DNA from: JAVBNO01 sp031551485
Lineage (GTDB): Bacteria; Bacillota; Clostridia; Oscillospirales; Ruminococcaceae
Reading direction: 5' to 3'
NCBI GenBank assembly: GCA_031551485.1
Contig: JAVBNO010000043.1
Coordinates: 1-19,202, forward strand
Length of the DNA stretch: 19,202 bases
Shown here one piece after another: positions 7,671 through 15,658 of the stretch. A model generated the notes under the pieces. It had not been told where the DNA came from and did no database searches. It worked only from the letters and a program-made list of their open reading frames with translations. The first letter of the stretch is position 1; each line of letters starts with the position of its first letter. The translations under genes were made by a program, and so were the position numbers.

Positions 7671-8371
7671 ATAGAGAAAACGCAATGCCGGGGCCGCCCG
7701 CTCTGGGTGCCCGTCTTGGGCTGGCGGCCTCTTTTGTGCGGCCTGGGGCCCGCCTTGGGGATATTGGCGCCGACCACGGTTACCTGGTGGTGCACCTGGC
7801 CTATTACGGCCTAATCGCCCACGGCTATGCTTGCGACATTCGCCCAGGCCCTTTGCAAAAATCTATCGACCTCATCACTCGCTTTCACCTTGGGGGCATG
7901 GTGGAGGCCCGGTTGGGGAACGGCCTTGCCCCCCTTGCCCCCGACGAAGTGGACGACATTGTCATTGCCGGTATGGGGGGCGAAACCATTGCCGCCATTT
8001 TGGCGGGGTGGCTGGGTACTTTTGACCCGGACAAACGCTTCATCCTCCAGCCGATGACCCGACCGGAAGCCCTGCGGGATTATTTGTACCGCACCGGTTT
8101 TGTGATTGAAAAAGAAGAATGCGCCATGGCAGCAGGCCGGCCTTATTCGGTGATGCTGGCGGCTTACCCAGGCATGGCCGTCGGCGCTTCATACAGCCCC
8201 ACGCTGCGGCAGCTTTATCTGGGCGCTATTGCCGATACGGCGTCGGAAGCGGGGCGCGCTTACCTTGCCAAAACGGCACGGCAGCTTTTGAACAAAGCCA
8301 AAGGCGCAGCCGGAACCGAGCTTGGGGCCGACTATGCCCAAACGGCGGCGGAGCTGTTGGCGATGTTGTAG
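7667..8371 (+). CDS. trmK: tRNA (adenine(22)-N1)-methyltransferase
   Basis: TrmK (COG2384) makes m1A22 in tRNA in Gram-positive bacteria. The 234 residues are normal for the family. Motif I is L30-G-D-I-G-A-D-H-G-Y-L40, and motif IV is I100-A-G-M-G-G-E-T-I-A-A. RFILQPMTRPEALRDYLYRTGF is the conserved segment after it. The gene overlaps the preceding DUF1858 gene by four bases (ATGA). In many Firmicutes trmK is followed directly by the nif3-family gene yqfO. Here that partner is found 2.5 kb downstream, after two membrane-protein genes. M7 is an alternative start, but the coupled ATG is preferred. Confidence 0.93.
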   Translation: MNRENAMPGPPALGARLGLAASFVRPGARLGDIGADHGYLVVHLAYYGLIAHGYACDIRPGPLQKSIDLITRFHLGGMVEARLGNGLAPLAPDEVDDIVIAGMGGETIAAILAGWLGTFDPDKRFILQPMTRPEALRDYLYRTGFVIEKEECAMAAGRPYSVMLAAYPGMAVGASYSPTLRQLYLGAIADTASEAGRAYLAKTARQLLNKAKGAAGTELGADYAQTAAELLAML

Positions 8372-8416
8372 CGTTTTTTCATCAGTTGATGCGGTTATTG
8401 TGGAAAACCAAAGGCA

Positions 8417-8470
8417 GCGGCATTGGGTCAGGCGCACGGATGCACCTGCCGCGGAATGTTTTTTCTTTTG
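8417..8470 (+). terminator. probable terminator after trmK
   Basis: GCGGCA (8417-8422) pairs with TGCCGC (8447-8452) around a long, partly self-pairing loop, and GTTTTTTCTTTTG follows six bases later. The stem is short for a strong terminator. Confidence 0.4.
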
Positions 8471-8563
8471 TCAAAACTACATCGTTTCCGTAGGGAGGTG
8501 GCTGCCCAGAATCAGAAAGATCCGGCCGGGGTTGCGGTCCATTGGCGCCGGTTCGCTCTCTAC

Positions 8564-8591
8564 TTGGCATCCGCGTCCGACAATATATATC
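8564..8591 (+). promoter_or_regulatory. probable promoter of the membrane-protein pair
   Basis: TTGGCA (8564-8569), 16 bases, TATATC (8586-8591), about 36 bases before the ATG at 8628. The rest of the 256-base gap after trmK holds the weak terminator and nothing else I recognise. Confidence 0.4.
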
Positions 8592-8627
8592 ATTCGTCAC
8601 ATTCATCTTTGAGGAGGTACGAAAGTA

Positions 8628-9740
8628 ATGGAGACAACATTTGACAAACGCGCCCAAAAGGGCGGTCAAACACGCAAATTCTTTTACCGGTTGTTCAGTG
8701 TTTTGCTGGTGCTCAGCATTATTGCCACCACCGTGTTGGTGGCAAACAATCTGATTGCGCCCGTGCCGGTTAGCAACAGCAAACAGTTTACCTCGCTGCC
8801 CTTCTTTGTGACCCAAAAGCTGCGGGCACGGGACTATTTTCATGCGGGCTACAGCCTGTATGAAGACGGCCGCATGTTGGCCTATTATTATTTTGTGGTC
8901 ACCGAAGACGGCAAAATTATGGTGACGCAGGACCAGGAAGAGCTGCCGGATCCCATTGAAAGCAAGCTGTCGCCGCCTTTCTTCTTTATGGGTACTGCCA
9001 CACATATTTCCAATTCCGATTACGAAGAATACATCGGCTGGCTTGTGGAGATGGGGGTCAACGAGCGCACAGCCCGCAACGGTTTGCTGCATTACGAGCT
9101 GCAGCGGCATTCCAAAGCCAACGCGCTATACTTTTTGCTCATTCTGCTGCCCTTTTGGCTGGGCTTTTTCTACTCCCGCAAGGCTTACAAAGATCACAAA
9201 GCCGCGGTAAATGCCCTGGCGACCTACGGCAACCCCGAAGCCATTAAGGCCGCCTTGGATGAAGAGCTTCCGTCGGGTGTCCCCTGCGGCGCTCTTACAG
9301 TTACCCGCAGTTTTATTTATAGTACCACAGGCCGGCTTTTGCTGCTGCCGGTGCGCAATTTAGTGTGGGGTTATATTACCAAAGTCACCCACCGCACTTA
9401 TGGTGTACCCACCGGCACCACCTTCAATCTGTCGCTGTGCTCCAGCGACGGCAGTACCTATATGGCCTCTATGCCGGAAGCACAGGCCCGGCAGCTCTTA
9501 AACCTTGTGGGCGACAATAAAGCCTGCAAAGGTGTGCTTGGTTTTAACGCGGCGCGGCAAAAGTTGTGGCAAAAAGATAAAAAGCGTTTTATTGAGATGT
9601 GGCAAAACGACGAGCTGGTGCCCAAAGTGGAGGCGTCCGCCGTATCGGCGCCCCCTGTCTATCCCGCGGCTCCGCCTGCTCCGCCCGCCACACCCGATGC
9701 CCCTGTCAAAACCCCCAACACCCAAGGGCCGGAGTTTTAA
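8628..9740 (+). CDS. two-TM membrane protein, paralog A, unknown function
   Basis: A 370-residue membrane protein. A short N-terminal basic segment precedes TM1 (about residues 22-42). A domain of about 120 residues follows, probably outside the cell, then TM2 (about 165-183, ALYFLLILLPFWLGFFYS), then a C-terminal domain of about 150 residues that the positive-inside rule puts in the cytosol. That domain contains YGNPEAIKAALDEELPSG, then TRSFIYSTTGRLLLLP and LVWGYI, a beta-rich pattern reminiscent of PH-like or YcxB-like membrane-linked domains; that comparison is by eye only. Residues 340-364 are a Pro/Ala tail. GAGGAGG precedes the ATG. The next gene encodes a paralog with the same layout, so a heteromeric complex is plausible. 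I do not recognise a named family. Confidence 0.85.
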   Translation: METTFDKRAQKGGQTRKFFYRLFSVLLVLSIIATTVLVANNLIAPVPVSNSKQFTSLPFFVTQKLRARDYFHAGYSLYEDGRMLAYYYFVVTEDGKIMVTQDQEELPDPIESKLSPPFFFMGTATHISNSDYEEYIGWLVEMGVNERTARNGLLHYELQRHSKANALYFLLILLPFWLGFFYSRKAYKDHKAAVNALATYGNPEAIKAALDEELPSGVPCGALTVTRSFIYSTTGRLLLLPVRNLVWGYITKVTHRTYGVPTGTTFNLSLCSSDGSTYMASMPEAQARQLLNLVGDNKACKGVLGFNAARQKLWQKDKKRFIEMWQNDELVPKVEASAVSAPPVYPAAPPAPPATPDAPVKTPNTQGPEF

Positions 9741-9770
9741 CCGCCCCGCCAAACACCGAGGAGGATGACC

Positions 9771-10808
9771 ATGGAGCATATAACCCTTACCACATTTGAC
9801 AAACGGCTGCGGCAGTCGGCACGGCTGTGGCAAACCATTTTTGTCCTTGTGTCCGTCGTCACGCTTGCCCTTTTGGCCGCCATCCTCTATCTGGAATATA
9901 TTTGTCGGTTCGCCCCTTTGCCCATTGTGAAAAGGGAAGATCTGGGGGCCCATTCCGTTATGTTTGCCGTGCGGGTGGATGCCCAGACCATCACCCCGCT
10001 GCCCGGCGGCCCGGACACCCGTCATCACAGCTTTCTGTTAACCCTTGAGGACGGAACCGCTTTGGTGATGATCTATCCTAACGGGGAGCCGGCCGCGTTG
10101 CCGTCGTCCCCGTCCCATTCGTTCTCTTTCAAAGGGCATTTGCAGCCGATGACGCAAGCGCGGCAAGATGAATACCGGGATATGTTGGCGAAGGGCGGCC
10201 TGGGGGACGCCGCCCTTCGGCTTTCCCTTTATATGTTGGATGGCCAGCCCAATCCTACGGAATTGTCCGCGCTGTTCTTCCTTTTGCCCTTTGTCGTTTT
10301 GCTGCTTTACATCGGTTCCACCCTGGGGCAGCAGCGGCAAGCGGAGGCCGCCCTGGCGCATTATGGCGACGCCTGCCACATGAAAGCCGCGCTGGACGCC
10401 GAGTTGCCCGATGGCACCGCCTTTGGCAATTTTGTCTTCACCCAAAGCTTTCTTTACGCCGCCTGGGGCGAACTGTTCCTTGTGCCTTATTCACATGTGG
10501 TGTGGGCCTATGTCGCTTCCACCGATCCTTTTTCCCTCACCCCGGGCGGGCAAAAGCTTCACCGCCTGCATGTGTGCGCCAGCGACGGCCGGTCGGCCGA
10601 TCTGAAGCTGACCGAGGGCGACATCACGGCGGCCATGACATTAATACGGGCCCGCAGCGGCGGACAGGCCCTTAGCGGTTACCGCAAGGATTGGAAGGAG
10701 CGCTGGCTGCGGGACAGCGCCGCCTTTGTGGCCGACTGGCGGGCGGGGGAAATTGCTTCCTTGGGCACAGACAATGACCCGGTGGGACCAATTGACCGGC
10801 TTGTGTAG
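9771..10808 (+). CDS. two-TM membrane protein, paralog B, unknown function
   Basis: A 345-residue paralog of the preceding protein. It shares the TTFDKR start, TM1 (about 22-44), an outside domain, TM2 (about 164-183) and the cytosolic block YGDACHMKAALDAELPDG ... TQSFLYAAWGELFLVP ... VVWAYV. The outside domains are much less alike than the cytosolic ones. It lacks the proline-rich tail. The ATG at 9771 is chosen because GAGGAGG lies six bases before it; another ATG at 9765 touches the ribosome site directly and is unlikely. It is 30 bases from the stop of paralog A and 23 bases before the nif3-family gene, so probably all are co-transcribed. Confidence 0.85.
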   Translation: MEHITLTTFDKRLRQSARLWQTIFVLVSVVTLALLAAILYLEYICRFAPLPIVKREDLGAHSVMFAVRVDAQTITPLPGGPDTRHHSFLLTLEDGTALVMIYPNGEPAALPSSPSHSFSFKGHLQPMTQARQDEYRDMLAKGGLGDAALRLSLYMLDGQPNPTELSALFFLLPFVVLLLYIGSTLGQQRQAEAALAHYGDACHMKAALDAELPDGTAFGNFVFTQSFLYAAWGELFLVPYSHVVWAYVASTDPFSLTPGGQKLHRLHVCASDGRSADLKLTEGDITAAMTLIRARSGGQALSGYRKDWKERWLRDSAAFVADWRAGEIASLGTDNDPVGPIDRLV

Positions 10809-10831
10809 CCAGGCAGAAAGGGGACGCTTCT

Positions 10832-11920
10832 ATGTCCACTCTTTTGGATATTTATAATACCATTGACCAAATGGCGCCTTTTGTAACCCAGCTGGACTGG
10901 GACAACAGCGGCCTGCAATGGGGAGACTGGAATGCCCCTGTCACCCGTGTATTGCTGGCGCTGGATCTGACCTTGGCCGTTTTGGAGGAGGCCGACGCCT
11001 TGGGCGCGGGGCTCATTATTACCCATCATCCCGCTTTTTTCACCCCGGTCAAGCGGCTGTGCGGCGAAGACCTTGCCTACAAAGCCATCCGCAAGGGCAT
11101 TGGCGTCATTGCCGCCCACACCAACTGGGACGCCGCCGCCAAAGGGGTTAACGAAGTGCTGGCCGAGCGGCTGGGCTTGCAGGGTCGAACCCCGCTGGAA
11201 GCGGAAAGACGTATTCCTTACCGCAAAATTGTCGTTTTTGTGCCCAAGGACGCCGCCGGGGCAGTCTATGACGCCATGGCCAAGGCGGGGGCGGGGCAAT
11301 ATGAGCACTACGCCGGGTGCGCTTTTATGTCGGCGGGTACCGGCACGTTTACCCCGCTGGAGGGCAGCCATCCCGCCATCGGCCAACCGGGTAAGCGGGA
11401 GGATGTCGCCGAAATCAAGCTGGAGATGGTGGTGGCGCCGGCGCATGTGGAGGGGGTTGTCGCCGCTATGAAAGCGGCCCACCCCTACGAAGTGCCCGGC
11501 TACGATATTTTCCAAAACGAAGCGATTGCCCAAACGGTGTCCATTGGCTTTGTGGGTGAGCTTCCGACGCCGCACACCGCCGAAGGTCTGGCCGCTTTTG
11601 TCAAGACCGCTTTAGGGTGCGACGGGTTGCGTTATATCCCCACCGATAAACCCATTCGCCGTGTGGCGGTTTGCGGCGGCAGCGGCGGCGATACGTTGGA
11701 AGCGGCCATTGCCCTGGGGGCAGACGCGCTGGTTACCGGGGACGTAAAACACAGCGTTATGCTGCAGGCGGCCGAAAAAGGCATTTGCCTGGTAGACGCC
11801 GGGCATTATGCCACCGAGCAGCCCGCCATGCCCGCTTTGCAAAAGGAACTGGCGGCCCTTTTGCCGGAGGTTACCTTTTGCCTTTCCCAACGGGAAACAC
11901 CGCCCGCCCGCTTTTTATAA
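10832..11920 (+). CDS. yqfO: Nif3-like dinuclear metal centre protein (YqfO type)
   Basis: Nif3/DUF34 family protein of 362 residues, the long form with a PII/CutA1-like insert between two halves of the metal-binding domain. Metal ligands visible are H65 and H66 in I-I-T-H-H-P, the H96-T-N-W-D100 motif, and H325 and E329 in DAGHYATEQ. LDWDNSGLQWGD near the start is also family-typical. The insert covers roughly residues 130-230 (KIVVFVPKDAAGAVYDAMAKAGAG to HPYEVPGYDIF). Databases often call the family GTP cyclohydrolase I type 2, but its cellular role is unsettled. Synteny with trmK supports the YqfO identity, although the two membrane genes separate them here. AAAGGGG precedes the ATG. Confidence 0.93.
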   Translation: MSTLLDIYNTIDQMAPFVTQLDWDNSGLQWGDWNAPVTRVLLALDLTLAVLEEADALGAGLIITHHPAFFTPVKRLCGEDLAYKAIRKGIGVIAAHTNWDAAAKGVNEVLAERLGLQGRTPLEAERRIPYRKIVVFVPKDAAGAVYDAMAKAGAGQYEHYAGCAFMSAGTGTFTPLEGSHPAIGQPGKREDVAEIKLEMVVAPAHVEGVVAAMKAAHPYEVPGYDIFQNEAIAQTVSIGFVGELPTPHTAEGLAAFVKTALGCDGLRYIPTDKPIRRVAVCGGSGGDTLEAAIALGADALVTGDVKHSVMLQAAEKGICLVDAGHYATEQPAMPALQKELAALLPEVTFCLSQRETPPARFL

Positions 11921-11958
11921 TGATATCACGCAAATGCGTTTGAACAGGATTTGATAGA

Positions 11959-13731
11959 ATGGCACTTGACGGTGCATTTTTACATGTATTATCGACAGAG
12001 CTGGCCCGCGTTGCATTGGGGGCCCGCATTGATAAAATCAGCCAGCCCACCCGGGACTGTCTGATTATCGCGCTGCGGTGGAAAGGGGGAAGTGGCAAGC
12101 TGCTGCTTTCGGCGTCGGCCCAGGGGCCCCGCCTTCACTTTACCGACAGCGCGCCGGAAAACCCCAAAGCCGCGCCGATGTTTTGCATGCTGCTGCGCAA
12201 GCACCTGGGGGCCGGGCGGCTTGTGGGTGTGGAGCAAATGGGGCTGGACCGAGTGTTGCATTTGCAATTCGAGACGGCCAATGAACTGGGCGATTTGGTA
12301 GTCATCACGGTGGCGGTGGAAATTATGGGCCGCCACAGCAACATTGTCGTCATTGGGCCCGACGGCAAAATTATCGACGCCATTAAACGGGTGGGACTGG
12401 ATATGTCGGAAGTGCGGCAAATTTTGCCGGGCATGACCTACACACTGCCCCCGGCCCAAAACAAGCTTAATTTGCTGACCACTGCGCCCAAAACGGCGGC
12501 CGCCTTTATCGTCCGCCAGGGGGAGATGCCGTTATCCAAGGCCGTTTTGCAGACGCTGGAGGGATTTTCACCCATTATCTGCCGGGAGGCCGCCTTTGCC
12601 GCCTGCGGCGAAGATAGGCCGGCCAACAGCCTTACTGCCAATGAAGAGGCCAAGCTGGAGGCTTATCTTGGTTCCCTTAAGGCGATGGTGGAAACGGGGG
12701 AGGGGTGCGTGCCCACCGCCCTTTTTGACGAAACCGGTCGGGCTATCGATTTTGCTTTTACCGCCATCCGCCAATATGGCGCCGCCGCCACCGCCCAGGT
12801 TTATCCTTCCTGCGGGACGTTGCTGGAGGGGTATTATGCCGGGCGGGAGACAACCGAACGGGCGCGGCAGCGGTCGGGGGATTTGCGGGGGCTTGTGCAA
12901 AACGCCATTGACCGGATTACCCGCAAGCTGCAAAGCCAGCAGGAGGAGCTTTCCCAAAGCGCCCGGCGGGAGAACCTGAAAATTTATGGTGATCTGCTGA
13001 CCGCCAATCTCCACACCATCCCCCAGGGAAGTGCGAAGGCGGAGGTGGCCAACTTTTACGAAACCGAGGCGCCGCCGGTTTCAATACCCCTTGACCCTTT
13101 TTTGTCCCCCGCCCAAAACGCCCAGAAATATTACAGCGATTACCGCAAAGCCCAAACGGCCGAAAAGATGTTAATCGGCCTCATTCAGCAGGCGCAGGGA
13201 GAAAGGGCTTATTTAGAGACAGTGCAGGACGCGTTAAACCGCGCTTTGTCCGAGGCGGAAATTACGGCCATCCGGGAAGAACTGGAGACGATGGGTTATC
13301 TGCGCCGCCGGGCGCTTGCGGGGCGCAAGGCGCCAAAGGCAGAAGCCAAACTGCCGCCTTTGCAGTACCGCTCTTCCGACGGTTTTGTCATTTTGTGCGG
13401 GCGCAATAATTTGCAAAACGACCGCCTGACCCTGAAAGATGCCCACAGCCGGGATATCTGGTTCCACACCCAAAAAATTCCCGGTTCCCATGTTGTCGTT
13501 GTCACAGGTGGGGCGGAAGTGCCCCCCTCCACCCTGGAGGAAGCCGCCGTTATTGCCGCTTATAACAGCAAGGCGGGGCATTCGGCCAAAGTGCCGGTGG
13601 ATTATACCCTGGTCAAAAATGTAAAGAAGCCCCCCGGCGCCCGGCCCGGCTTTGTCATTTACGACCCTTTTCAAACTGCCATTGTCACTCCCGACGAAAA
13701 ACGGGTCAGCCGTTTGCGCACCGGAGAATGA
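11959..13731 (+). CDS. rqcH: ribosome quality control protein RqcH (NFACT family)
   Basis: Bacterial Rqc2/NEMF homolog that binds stalled 50S subunits carrying peptidyl-tRNA and recruits tRNA-Ala to add C-terminal alanine tails. It has 590 residues; characterised homologs have about 570. The NFACT-N domain starts with MALDGAFLHVLSTEL. D97 and R98, in G-L-D-R-V-L, fall at the same numbers as the residues needed for tRNA binding in Bacillus subtilis RqcH. E121-I-M-G-R-H-S-N128 is also conserved. A helical coiled-coil region lies around 300-450, and NFACT-R carries DIWFHTQKIPGSHVVV (499-514). The ribosome site is weak (AGGATTTGATAG), 38 bases after the nif3-family stop. Older names are FbpA or fibronectin-binding protein. 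Confidence 0.95.
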   Translation: MALDGAFLHVLSTELARVALGARIDKISQPTRDCLIIALRWKGGSGKLLLSASAQGPRLHFTDSAPENPKAAPMFCMLLRKHLGAGRLVGVEQMGLDRVLHLQFETANELGDLVVITVAVEIMGRHSNIVVIGPDGKIIDAIKRVGLDMSEVRQILPGMTYTLPPAQNKLNLLTTAPKTAAAFIVRQGEMPLSKAVLQTLEGFSPIICREAAFAACGEDRPANSLTANEEAKLEAYLGSLKAMVETGEGCVPTALFDETGRAIDFAFTAIRQYGAAATAQVYPSCGTLLEGYYAGRETTERARQRSGDLRGLVQNAIDRITRKLQSQQEELSQSARRENLKIYGDLLTANLHTIPQGSAKAEVANFYETEAPPVSIPLDPFLSPAQNAQKYYSDYRKAQTAEKMLIGLIQQAQGERAYLETVQDALNRALSEAEITAIREELETMGYLRRRALAGRKAPKAEAKLPPLQYRSSDGFVILCGRNNLQNDRLTLKDAHSRDIWFHTQKIPGSHVVVVTGGAEVPPSTLEEAAVIAAYNSKAGHSAKVPVDYTLVKNVKKPPGARPGFVIYDPFQTAIVTPDEKRVSRLRTGE

Positions 13732-13768
13732 TGCATTTTTATCCTTTCATTTTTCTCTTTTTCTTCCC

Positions 13769-13797
13769 TTGCTTTTTTGGTTTTCATATTGTACAAT
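13769..13797 (+). promoter_or_regulatory. sigma-A promoter of tRNA-Leu
   Basis: TTGCTT (13769-13774), 17-base spacer, TACAAT (13792-13797). The mature tRNA begins 28 bases further on. The bases between rqcH and this box are pyrimidine-rich without a stem. Confidence 0.75.
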
Positions 13798-13824
13798 AGA
13801 CTAGCATCTTTTCCAAAATGAGAT

Positions 13825-13911
13825 GCCGGTGTGATGGAATTGGCAGACGTGCTGGACTCAAAATCCAGTGGTAGCGATACCGTGCCGGTTCGACCCCGGC
13901 CACCGGCACCA
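13825..13911 (+). tRNA. tRNA-Leu (CAA)
   Basis: An 87-nt class II tRNA. The acceptor stem GCCGGTG/CACCGGC is perfect. The anticodon stem CTGGA/TCCAG holds the loop CTCAAAA with anticodon CAA. A long variable arm (TGGTAGCGATACCG) and the T arm CCGGTTCGACCCCGG follow. CCA is encoded. Confidence 0.96.
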
Positions 13912-13918
13912 AACCCAT

Positions 13919-13985
13919 ATAATCCGAACCAATCGCGACAGCTAATTCCTGTCGGTGAAAGGTTCGGATTATTGCTTTATTTCGA
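13919..13985 (+). terminator. terminator of tRNA-Leu
   Basis: A perfect 12-base stem, ATAATCCGAACC (13919-13930) with its complement at 13961-13972, encloses a second stem CGACAG/CTGTCG. TGCTTTATTTC follows. Confidence 0.85.
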
Positions 13986-14333
13986 CTATGATTTCCGCTC
14001 AAGCGGTGCGAAGCCGCACCTTAAACCCCCAACTCATTTCTGATTCCAGCATCCTATACACGCATGGCATCCATGATCGCCAGGACTATATTGGGGGCAA
14101 TGCCCTTTCCACCCCCAACCGAAATGGGGAAAGATTTTGGCTGCGCCTGCATCAATTATTTTATTCTGATAGCCAATACGGTTCCGGCTATTTACGATTA
14201 CAAATACAGATGAATTGTTTCTGCCATATGAAAAATGTTCTCATGCTACAATTGGATTTTCTCCGGCGGTGCTTTTGACAGTTTGTGTTATAATACATAC
14301 ATATTACACTGTATGGTTGAAGGGTAGTATGGA
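13986..14333. other. non-coding stretch with a -10 box and small hairpins
   Basis: No convincing gene. It holds overlapping small hairpins (CCGCTCAAGCGG at 13996-14007, and GGTGCG/CGCACC at 14005-14020). TTGACA sits at 14275-14280 and TATAAT at 14289-14294, only eight bases apart, which is too close for a normal -35/-10 pair. The -10 box lies about 40 bases before the broken gene that follows and probably serves it with a weak or unseen -35. Base composition is visibly richer in A+T than the genes to the left. Confidence 0.4.
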
Positions 14334-14654
14334 ATGCAGGAGAAAACTGTTTATGTCAAAAGACATTTACAATTGGCAAGCCCCTGGCATACATTCATCA
14401 GCGCAATGAAAGCCAATGTCGTCTTTCATATATAAAACTGTCCTGAGTACAAGGCTGTTCTGAGAATTTTAGGTTTTGATTTGAATGCCGGCATTCGCTT
14501 TTTTCCATTGGCTGGGCCATATGCAAAAACGGATATGAAGGGATTGAGTCGGGAGCTTTGCCAGCCACTCGACCGATGGATGAATCCCTTTCCACTACGC
14601 CTGGCTCGCAAAAGACAGGCCGTCCAAACAGACTTTATGACTGGAGGAGAATGA
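14334..14654 (+). pseudogene. small gene broken by one in-frame stop codon
   Basis: One reading frame runs 107 codons from the ATG at 14334 (MQEKTVYVKRHLQLASPWH...) to a TGA at 14652-14654 with a single interruption, a TAA at 14433-14435 (codon 34). The 72 codons after it read like protein (KAVLRILGFDLNAGIRFFPL, then KGLSRELCQPLDRWMNPF). The frame starts shortly after a -10 box, and its end abuts the start of the SRPBCC gene by four bases, as in an operon. I do not recognise the family. It could be a recent nonsense mutation in an acquired gene, a sequencing error, or chance. Confidence 0.4.
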
Positions 14655-14657
14655 AGA

Positions 14658-15089
14658 ATGTCAAAAACACTGATTGCTAAAATGAAAATTAACAGGCCCG
14701 CTAAGTATGTTTATGACGCATTCGCAGACCCGGCGAAAATAAAAAACTTCTGGTTCTCAGGCAGCTCAGGCTACTGGGAAACCGGAAGAACCATAACACT
14801 GTCTTATGAGGAATATGCGGCAAGTTTTGATATCATAATCACCGAAGCAGTTCCCTATTCCAAAATCTCATTCCCTTGGGGAGACGCGGGCTCAGTTCGC
14901 ACAAATACTCTGACTTTTGCGGAGGAATCGGGCAGCACGATTGTAACTGCCGAAGAAGCCGGTTTTGAAGATTCTCAAATTGCCGAAATGCTGCAAAACC
15001 AAACCGGCTGGGTGTATATGCTCTGCTGCTTAAAGGCTTACCTGGAAAATGGAGTTACCACATTAAGAACAGGGTTGGTGATGTCATGA
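14658..15089 (+). CDS. SRPBCC / AHSA1-like domain protein
   Basis: A 143-residue single-domain protein of the SRPBCC (START/AHSA1) superfamily, a helix-grip fold with a deep hydrophobic ligand pocket. Family marks are the opening KMKINRPAKYVYDAFADPAKIKNFWF, the strand pattern that follows, and the C-terminal helix GWVYMLCCLKAYLENG. GGAGGAG lies seven bases before the ATG. The upstream broken gene ends four bases before this start. The next open frame starts inside its stop codon region (ATGTCATGA). Ligand and role are not predictable; such proteins often occur with ArsR regulators, but none is present here. Composition resembles the accessory block rather than the housekeeping genes. Confidence 0.8.
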   Translation: MSKTLIAKMKINRPAKYVYDAFADPAKIKNFWFSGSSGYWETGRTITLSYEEYAASFDIIITEAVPYSKISFPWGDAGSVRTNTLTFAEESGSTIVTAEEAGFEDSQIAEMLQNQTGWVYMLCCLKAYLENGVTTLRTGLVMS

Positions 15090-15148
15090 ACCGTAAGAAG
15101 GCCACGATGCAGTTTGGCGAGCCTGTGCCGACATTGAATAGCAGATGA
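15086..15148 (+). CDS. 20-codon ORF bridging two genes
   Basis: ATG at 15086 overlaps the SRPBCC stop (ATGA), and the frame (MNRKKATMQFGEPVPTLNSR) ends in a TGA that overlaps the next gene's ATG (ATGA). Both overlaps are four bases. It may be a coupling peptide that carries ribosomes to the acetyltransferase, which lacks a good ribosome site, or a gene remnant. No family recognised. Confidence 0.35.
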   Translation: MNRKKATMQFGEPVPTLNSR

Positions 15149-15612
15149 GTGAAAATATACACTTCCGGAAAGCAGTACCGCCTGATGCCGAACCGATCAA
15201 GGAGATCGCTAAACGTGTCATCAGGCATAACTATGTCTCTTTTTTAGGTACAGAAGCAACCAGCGCTTTTATTGACAGCGGGACGTCCGACAAGGAGATC
15301 GATGACGGCCTTGACCGCTGTATGGTGATGGTTTCCGATGATGTTATTGTAGGCTTTGCGATCACTGACAAAGATTGGCTGCATGTGATCATGGTCGATG
15401 TGCCATTCCAAGGCCAAGGTTATGGCAGCCAATTGTTGAAGTATACGGAAGCCGAGCTATTCAGCCATTATGAGACAGTTCACTTGCAGACATTCAAGGA
15501 GAACGCGGATACAGCGCGGTTTTATTTGAAGAATAATTGGGAAATCGCCGGTTGGCAGGATGTGCCGGAGCTGTGTTTAATCATGCTGCTGTTTGAAAAA
15601 AGTAAAGGCTGA
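15145..15612 (+). CDS. GNAT family N-acetyltransferase
   Basis: A 155-residue acyl-CoA dependent acetyltransferase. Motif A is VDVPFQGQGYGSQLL, with the coenzyme A loop Q89-x-x-G92-x-G94. The preceding beta-4 strand is HVIMVDV, and motif B is LQTFKENADTARFYLKNNWE. The start IHFRKAVPPDAEPIKEIAKRV is the usual beta1-alpha1 of the fold. There is no clear ribosome site before the ATG at 15145; translation may depend on the 20-codon frame that overlaps it. A strong terminator follows. The substrate is unknown; small-molecule acetylation is the default expectation. Confidence 0.88.
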   Translation: MSENIHFRKAVPPDAEPIKEIAKRVIRHNYVSFLGTEATSAFIDSGTSDKEIDDGLDRCMVMVSDDVIVGFAITDKDWLHVIMVDVPFQGQGYGSQLLKYTEAELFSHYETVHLQTFKENADTARFYLKNNWEIAGWQDVPELCLIMLLFEKSKG

Positions 15613-15616
15613 ACAA

Positions 15617-15645
15617 AAAGAGACCCCTACGGGGGTCTCTTTCTG
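15617..15645 (+). terminator. terminator after the GNAT gene
   Basis: AAAGAGACCCC (15617-15627) pairs perfectly with GGGGTCTCTTT (15632-15642) around a TACG loop. The stem itself ends in T residues; the run beyond is short. It would work in either direction. Confidence 0.8.
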
Positions 15646-15658
15646 GGCGCCACCTGCA

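Noticed and set aside
13955..14278. 107-codon open frame after tRNA-Leu
   Set aside because: It begins inside the tRNA terminator stem, has no ribosome site and its translation shows no protein-like pattern.
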